DNA from: Candidatus Eiseniibacteriota bacterium
GTDB taxonomy: Bacteria; Eisenbacteria; RBG-16-71-46; CAIMUX01; WJJG01
NCBI GenBank assembly: GCA_016867695.1
Contig: VGIY01000011.1
Location: forward strand, 1-19,473
DNA length: 19,473 nucleotides
Direction of reading: 5' to 3'
Shown here: one piece after another, positions 15,715-19,473 of the stretch
Numbering within the stretch: the first letter of the stretch is position 1
Layout of the letters: each line of letters opens with the position of its first letter
The notes under the pieces: generated by a model
The model's input: the letters and a program-made list of their open reading frames with translations, nothing else
Told to the model about the DNA's origin: nothing
Databases searched by the model: none
Program-made: the position numbers and the translations under genes

Positions 15715-15732
15715 GCGGGCCGGGGGGCCCGC
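15715..15732 (+). other. Stem-loop between platform and major pilin genes
   Basis: A 7-bp GC stem (GCGGGCC/GGCCCGC) with a GGGG loop lies in the 73-bp gap, about 20 bases before the pilin ribosome site. Without a T-run it is not a canonical terminator. It could mark a processed or protected 5' end for the abundant pilin message. Confidence 0.35.
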
Positions 15733-15750
15733 GGCACGGGCAGCAAAGAA

Positions 15751-15756
15751 GAGGAG
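15751..15756 (+). promoter_or_regulatory. Ribosome binding site of the major pilin
   Basis: GAGGAG nine bases before the ATG at 15766, in an unusually A-rich stretch (AGCAAAGAAGAGGAGTGGAACAAC) for this DNA. It is consistent with efficient translation of a structural subunit. Confidence 0.6.
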
Positions 15757-15765
15757 TGGAACAAC

Positions 15766-16287
15766 ATGAAGGGTCTTATGGGCAACCGGTCGGGGTTCAC
15801 CCTGGTCGAACTCCTGATTGTCGTCATCATCCTGGGCGTGCTGGCGGCCGTGGCGATCCCGCAGTTCACCAGCAACACCGAGGACGCCAAGATCGCGGCG
15901 CTGGACACGAGCCTGGCCGAGATGCGCAACGCCGTCGAGCTCTACTACCACCAGCACAACGCCGTCTACCCGGGCGCCAAGAAGCACACCGACGGCAGCA
16001 ACGTCGCCTCGGCGACGGAGGCGGCGGCGGCGTTCGTGGCCCAGATGACGCTCTACAGCGCCGCCGACGGGACGACCTCGAACACCAAGACGACGACCCA
16101 CAAGTACGGGCCCTACCTGAAGAAGGGCCTGCCGGCGAACCCCTTCACCAGCGGCCAGAGCGACCTGCTCTGCGACATCGCCACGGCCGACATCTCCGTG
16201 GCCGCCTCGAGCGGGACGGAGGCCTGGAAGTTCTACGTCAAGACGGGCCGCCTGATCGCCAACGACGGCGGTCACGACACGCACTGA
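15766..16287 (+). CDS. Type IV pilin / GspG-like major (pseudo)pilin
   Basis: A 173-residue prepilin and the probable main filament subunit. The class III signal is short: MKGLMGNRSG with cleavage by a PilD-type peptidase after Gly10, mature residue Phe11 and the conserved Glu at +5 (Glu15). It is followed by the hydrophobic spine to about residue 31 (FTLVELLIVVIILGVLAAVA). The next helix (ALDTSLAEMRNAVELYYHQHNAVYPG) has the usual pilin/GspG layout. Near the C terminus KYGPYLKKGLPANPF resembles the GPY...P-NP(F/W) element of GspG. There is one cysteine, so no disulfide-bounded D-region as in classical PilA. The mature part is rich in Thr, Ser and Ala. Codon choice is more A-containing than its neighbours, as expected for a highly expressed gene. 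Its stop overlaps the next start (TGATG). Confidence 0.93.
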   Translation: MKGLMGNRSGFTLVELLIVVIILGVLAAVAIPQFTSNTEDAKIAALDTSLAEMRNAVELYYHQHNAVYPGAKKHTDGSNVASATEAAAAFVAQMTLYSAADGTTSNTKTTTHKYGPYLKKGLPANPFTSGQSDLLCDIATADISVAASSGTEAWKFYVKTGRLIANDGGHDTH

Positions 16288-16895
16288 TGCCGGCATCGCG
16301 CGCCCGCTCCGCGGGCGTGACGCTCGTCGAGCTGCTCGTGGCCCTGGCGGTGATCGCGGTGCTCTCCGGCGCCGCGGTCTCGCTGCTCGCCGGCGGCCAG
16401 GCGCGGTCTGCGGCCGAGGAGGCCGCCCGTCGTCTGGCCGCCGACGTGGCCTTCGCCCAGACGGACGCCCTGGCCCGGAGGTCCGCGCGCACGCTGGTCT
16501 TCGACGAGCGCCGGGAGAGCTACACGCTTGAGCAGCAAGGCACGCCACTCGTCCACCCGGTCTCCCGGCAGCCCTTCGTCGTGGAGCTGGCCTCCGCGGC
16601 GCGCGCGGCGCGGGTCGACCTGTCGCGTCCCGACTTCGGCGGCGACACCTGTCTCGTCTTCGACGCCGAGGGCGTGCCCGCCTCCGGAGGAAGCGTCTGG
16701 CTGGCGGCCGGCGCGCACCGCTTCGCCGTCACGGTCGCGGAGGTCACCGGCCGGGTGGCCGTCGTCGAGGCCCTGTCCCCCGACGCCTCCCCGGACGAAG
16801 AGGCGCAGGAGCCCGGCGACGAGGATCCCGGCGGCGGGCCGGGCGCGGGCGGGCCCGGCGCGGGCGGGCCCGGCGCGGGCGGGCCCGGCTCGTAG
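16287..16895 (+). CDS. FimT/GspH-like minor pilin with Gly/Pro repeat tail
   Basis: A 202-residue prepilin. The ATG overlaps the pilin stop by one base (TGATG), so translation is coupled. The leader is ten residues ending SAG, then VTLVELLVALAVIAVLSGAAV, with Glu15 at +5 and Val in place of the usual Phe at +1. The body (RLAADVAFAQTDALARRSAR, then short strands) has the FimT/GspH pattern of a long helix plus a beta domain. The C terminus is unusual: an acidic stretch (DEEAQEPGDEDP) runs into GPGAG units repeated three times and a partial copy, encoded by a 15-bp tandem repeat. In type II secretion and pili this subunit sits among the minor pilins that prime assembly. The tail could form a flexible surface linker or could simply be a slippage product. 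Confidence 0.9.
   Translation: MPASRARSAGVTLVELLVALAVIAVLSGAAVSLLAGGQARSAAEEAARRLAADVAFAQTDALARRSARTLVFDERRESYTLEQQGTPLVHPVSRQPFVVELASAARAARVDLSRPDFGGDTCLVFDAEGVPASGGSVWLAAGAHRFAVTVAEVTGRVAVVEALSPDASPDEEAQEPGDEDPGGGPGAGGPGAGGPGAGGPGS
16836..16892 (+). repeat. 15-bp coding tandem repeat (GPGAG tail)
   Basis: GGGCCCGGCGCGGGC occurs at 16851-16865 and 16866-16880, with a one-base variant at 16836-16850 and a partial copy from 16881 up to the stop codon. Because the unit is 15 bp, gain or loss of copies keeps the frame. Confidence 0.85.
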
Positions 16896-16914
16896 CTCCA
16901 GGGGGCCGGGCGGC

Positions 16915-18045
16915 GTGCCGGGCCGTCGCGCGATCGCCTCCCGCGTCCGCGGGCAGCTCGGCTTCACGCTGATCGAGATCCTCCTGGCGGGGGCCATCTC
17001 GGCGCTCCTGCTCACGGCCGCGGCGGGCCTGTTCGGCAACCTGCTCGAGCTCTCCCGGGGCGTGAGCGCGGGCGACGAGATCGGCCGCGACATCGAGCGG
17101 GCGGTCGCCCTCCTGCGGCGCGACATCGCCCAGGCCCGCGGGGCGATCGCCGCCGGCGCCGACTCGCTCGCGCTGCGCGGCGACGGCGGAGCGAGCGTCC
17201 GCTACGCGCGGCGCGGCGCGGCCGCCGACACGCTCGTGCGCGCTGCCGGCGGCGGCGCGCACCCCGTCGCCGGCGGCGTCGTCCTGCTCGACTTCGCGCT
17301 GCACATCGTCGAGCGCCCCTACACCGAGGAGAAGATCGCCCCCGCGCTGATCGAGCGGGAAGCGCTCGCCTTCGAGCCGGGGGACTGGGACGCCTGGATC
17401 GGTCAGACCGACTGCACATACGAGTCGCGCGGCGAGCGCCGGATCAAGGACCGCGAGTGGGTCGCGGAGGAATTCTGGGGCCAGGGGGCCTTCGCCGCCC
17501 TGACGCGCGCGGCGGTCCGCGTGCGCGCCAAGGACAAGCTCCCGACCGAGGTCGACATCCTCGTCGAGGTCTATCGGGCCGCCGACCAGGCGCCGCGCCA
17601 CCCCGCTCAGCTCGTCGCCCAGGGGCGGATCGCCTCGGCGAGCATGACCGAGGAGTACCAGTGGCAGGAAGTCCCGCTCACGACGGTCGATCCGGCGCCG
17701 ATCGAGGCGGGGGGCCGCTACTGGCTGGTCTGCCGGCCGGCGTCGGCGGGCGGGGGCACCTACGCCGGGCATCTCGAGTACGAGCGGATCAAGGACTGCG
17801 ACTCGGGCGAGTGGCCGGGAACGGACATGACCTACCGGCAGAGCAACGACGCGGGCGCGAGCTGGTCGGAGGCCACCCACCGCCGGGAGGCCTTCTTCCG
17901 CCTCTACGGGCTCTCGCAGGAGACCCTGTTGACTGAGGTAAGCGCGACGAAGGCCGATACCTTGGGTGTGGCCTATCGCCTGGCGCTGCAGCGAGGGGAG
18001 GTGTCGGCGCACCGTGGGGGTTTCATCGCATTCCACAACCCGTAG
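16915..18045 (+). CDS. GspJ/PilW-like minor pilin with an added extracellular domain
   Basis: A 376-residue prepilin, longer than a usual GspJ (about 200). The open frame extends further upstream through the previous gene. I chose the GTG at 16915 because it leaves a normal leader of 16 residues ending QLG, just before FTLIEILLAGAISALLLTAAAGLF with Glu21 at +5. No good ribosome site is visible beyond a G-run at 16901-16905. Residues ~35-140 have the GspJ-type pattern (LLRRDIAQARGAI, then strands). About residues 200-330 form an extra beta-rich module. It contains ASMTEEYQWQEVPL, AGGRYWLV, and a Tyr/Asp/Trp-rich stretch ending in SNDAGASWSE. It resembles the jelly-roll or 'choice-of-anchor' modules of secreted proteins. 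I infer an adhesive or tip role. The next gene starts inside its last 32 bases. Confidence 0.87.
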   Translation: MPGRRAIASRVRGQLGFTLIEILLAGAISALLLTAAAGLFGNLLELSRGVSAGDEIGRDIERAVALLRRDIAQARGAIAAGADSLALRGDGGASVRYARRGAAADTLVRAAGGGAHPVAGGVVLLDFALHIVERPYTEEKIAPALIEREALAFEPGDWDAWIGQTDCTYESRGERRIKDREWVAEEFWGQGAFAALTRAAVRVRAKDKLPTEVDILVEVYRAADQAPRHPAQLVAQGRIASASMTEEYQWQEVPLTTVDPAPIEAGGRYWLVCRPASAGGGTYAGHLEYERIKDCDSGEWPGTDMTYRQSNDAGASWSEATHRREAFFRLYGLSQETLLTEVSATKADTLGVAYRLALQRGEVSAHRGGFIAFHNP

Positions 18046-19264
18046 CCGCGCGCGCGGGCAGCGGGGAAGCGTACTGCTGGCCGTGCTGCTCGTCACGCTG
18101 CTGGCGACGACGCTGGTCACGGGTGCGGCCTACGAGACGGGTTCGCGCCTGGCCCGCGGCGCCGCGCTGCGCGACGGGACTCTGGCGCTCGCCGCGGCCC
18201 AGGCGGGCATCGAGACCGCCGCGCGGATGGCCGCGGCGGACGGCGCCTGGCGCGCGACGCTCGGCGACGGCCTCTGGATCGACGGCCTGCCCATCGACGA
18301 GGCGCTGGTCTCGGTTCTCGCCGCCGACCCGGAGGACGGCCAGATCGCCGTGATTGGAGCGCTCAAGTCCTCATCGGCCGATCCGGTGCGCTTCACGGCG
18401 ACGGCGCTGGCGCGGGGCGTCTCGCGCTCTCTGGAGTCGACCTGCCTGCCGATCCCCCACCCGGCCCTGCGCTGCGTCGGCTTCAGCGCCACGACGATCG
18501 CCCTGCAGGGCGTGGCGATCGAGGGGCGCCTGCGCGCCGGAGGCGATGTCACCCACGCGGGGGGCGCCACGCTCCACGGCGACATCACGACGGTGACGGG
18601 GGCGAGCGTGGCCGCCGAGCTCGACGACTACGACACCGACGTGCACTACGCTCCCGCCGCGCTCGCGCTGCCCGCGGTCGATTTCGCCTGGTTCCAGGCG
18701 GCCGGCAAGCGGATCACGGTGCCGATCACGCGGACGATCGCCAACGCCGTGATCACCCCGACGAGGAACCCCTACGGGCCGGTCTCGCCCAACGGCATCT
18801 ACTGGATCGACGCGGGCAACGCGACGGTCTACTTCTACAACAGCGCCATCGAGGCCTGCATCGCCATCCGCAACGCCGGCGAGGTCATCGTCGGCGACTG
18901 GTTCGGCAACCCGACCTACTACTACCATCGCTCCCCCGACCCCGACCGCCTGCCCGCGCTGCTGGTCGAGGGAGACCTGACGATGCGCATCGAGGCGGGC
19001 GGCAACCTCGGCGGCGCGGGGGGCCTGGTCCCGTCGATCACGAGCGACCTCGAGGGGGTCTTCCTCTGCACGGGGACCTTCCGGGGCCCTCAGCTCGGCG
19101 CGGCCTCGCCGATCAGCTGCCGGGGATCGTTCCTGGCCCAGGCGGCGCACTTCAGCGGTCCCGGCACGCTCCTGCGCCACCGCCCCGAACTCGACCTCCG
19201 CCCGCTGGCGGAGCTGACCGTGCCGGGCCTGCGCCCCCTCCCCGGCACGACCCGGGAGCCCTGA
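18014..19264 (+). CDS. PilX/GspK-like minor pilus assembly protein
   Basis: About 416 residues from the GTG at 18014, which overlaps the end of the previous gene by 32 bases. A GGGGAGG site (17995-18001) lies somewhat far upstream, so the exact start is uncertain. The N terminus is basic (TTRSRARGQRG), then SVLLAVLLVTLLATTLVTGAAY, a prepilin-like helix without the Glu at +5. It continues as a long helix with AAAQAGIETAARM, the layout of PilX N-terminal and GspK proteins. The rest is a large beta-rich region with repeated short strands (IALQGVAIEGRLRAGGDVTHAGG, VITPTRNPYGPVSPNGIYWI, ALLVEGDLTMRIEAGGNLGG), as in PilX-like proteins of uncultured lineages. The protein probably caps or primes the filament. 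The stop overlaps the next start (TGATG). Confidence 0.85.
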   Translation: MGVSSHSTTRSRARGQRGSVLLAVLLVTLLATTLVTGAAYETGSRLARGAALRDGTLALAAAQAGIETAARMAAADGAWRATLGDGLWIDGLPIDEALVSVLAADPEDGQIAVIGALKSSSADPVRFTATALARGVSRSLESTCLPIPHPALRCVGFSATTIALQGVAIEGRLRAGGDVTHAGGATLHGDITTVTGASVAAELDDYDTDVHYAPAALALPAVDFAWFQAAGKRITVPITRTIANAVITPTRNPYGPVSPNGIYWIDAGNATVYFYNSAIEACIAIRNAGEVIVGDWFGNPTYYYHRSPDPDRLPALLVEGDLTMRIEAGGNLGGAGGLVPSITSDLEGVFLCTGTFRGPQLGAASPISCRGSFLAQAAHFSGPGTLLRHRPELDLRPLAELTVPGLRPLPGTTREP

Positions 19265-19473
19265 TGGCCCGCCCGCGCACACAGGGCGGGACGACCGCCG
19301 GCGCGACTTGCGGCTCTCGCGGGTCCCGGGGCGCGACCGCCGGCGCGGCCCGCGCTCTGCGCGCCGCGCGACGCGGCGCAGGGGCGCAACGCGGCGTGAC
19401 GCTGATCGAGACGGCCGTGGCGACGCTCGTCACCGCCCTCCTCGCCGGAGCTCTGGCCGGCGCGGCCGAGGTC
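19264..19473 (+). CDS. Prepilin-like protein, 5' part only (runs off the window)
   Basis: The first 70 codons of a further minor pilin. The ATG overlaps the previous stop by one base (TGATG), and no stop occurs before the window ends. The leader is unusually long, about 44 residues, very rich in Gly, Ala, Arg and Thr. It ends QRG, then VTLIETAVATLVTALLAGALAG, a type IV prepilin N-terminal helix with Glu49 at +5 and Val at +1. There is no second ATG or convincing ribosome site nearer the cleavage site. A 14-base direct repeat (CGACCGCCGGCGCG at 19292 and 19334) makes part of the leader repetitive. It is likely GspI/PilV- or GspH-like, but the class cannot be judged from this fragment. Confidence 0.75.
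   Translation, partial: MARPRTQGGTTAGATCGSRGSRGATAGAARALRAARRGAGAQRGVTLIETAVATLVTALLAGALAGAAEV

Noticed and set aside
15700..15765. A sigma-54 promoter directly before the major pilin
   Set aside because: A GGCAC is present but no GC falls at the required -12 position.

Overview
The window is very GC-rich, fully bacterial, gene-dense DNA. Long spurious open frames run on both strands because stop codons are rare. The mix of genes suggests an uncultivated Gram-negative lineage near the FCB group, such as Eisenbacteria or Krumholzibacteriota. The clues are a secreted metalloprotease with a C-terminal FlgD-Ig-like sorting domain, a type IV pilus/type II secretion-like cluster with several prepilins, and a group III style phosphofructokinase. 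The taxonomic assignment is inference. No tRNA, rRNA, CRISPR, insertion sequence or phage gene was seen.

Layout. (1) 21-644 (+): a small polytopic membrane protein of unknown function, convergent with the next gene. (2) 667-1761 (-): 6-phosphofructokinase, reading in the same direction as the upstream gene at 1821-5366 (-), a secreted thermolysin-like (M4) protease with a predicted beta-propeller and a C-terminal sorting-type domain. (3) A 223-bp divergent intergenic region. (4) 5590-8046 (+): a secreted protein with a PDZ domain, an unrecognised middle region and about 12 repeats of a ~27-residue 'GGDDxY' unit, probably a beta-solenoid. (5) 8047-8399: non-coding, with several stem-loops and a strong sigma-54-type -24/-12 promoter. 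(6) 8400-19473 (+): a long co-directional cluster. In order it holds a sensor histidine kinase, a stand-alone receiver, a GAF-HD-GYP c-di-GMP phosphodiesterase, a STAS protein, a PilB/GspE-type ATPase with an N-terminal MshEN (c-di-GMP-binding type) domain, a PilC/GspF platform protein, a major pilin, three minor pilin/PilX-like proteins, and the start of a further prepilin cut by the window end.

How the genes may work together. Many genes in the cluster overlap by 1-4 bases or a little more (receiver/HD-GYP, STAS/ATPase, pilin/FimT-like, GspJ-like/PilX-like, PilX-like/prepilin), which points to translational coupling. The most attractive hypothesis is a self-contained signalling and assembly module. 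In it a sigma-54-dependent two-component system feeds a receiver and a c-di-GMP-degrading enzyme, which set the local nucleotide level read by the MshEN domain of the assembly ATPase. The ATPase would then drive a pilus or pseudopilus bearing a minor pilin with an added extracellular domain. The secreted protease and the repeat protein next door could be substrates of such a system, but nothing in the sequence proves it.

Intergenic curiosities include a four-copy ~31-bp tandem repeat between the ATPase and platform genes, and a 15-bp coding tandem repeat giving a Gly/Pro tail on the FimT-like pilin.
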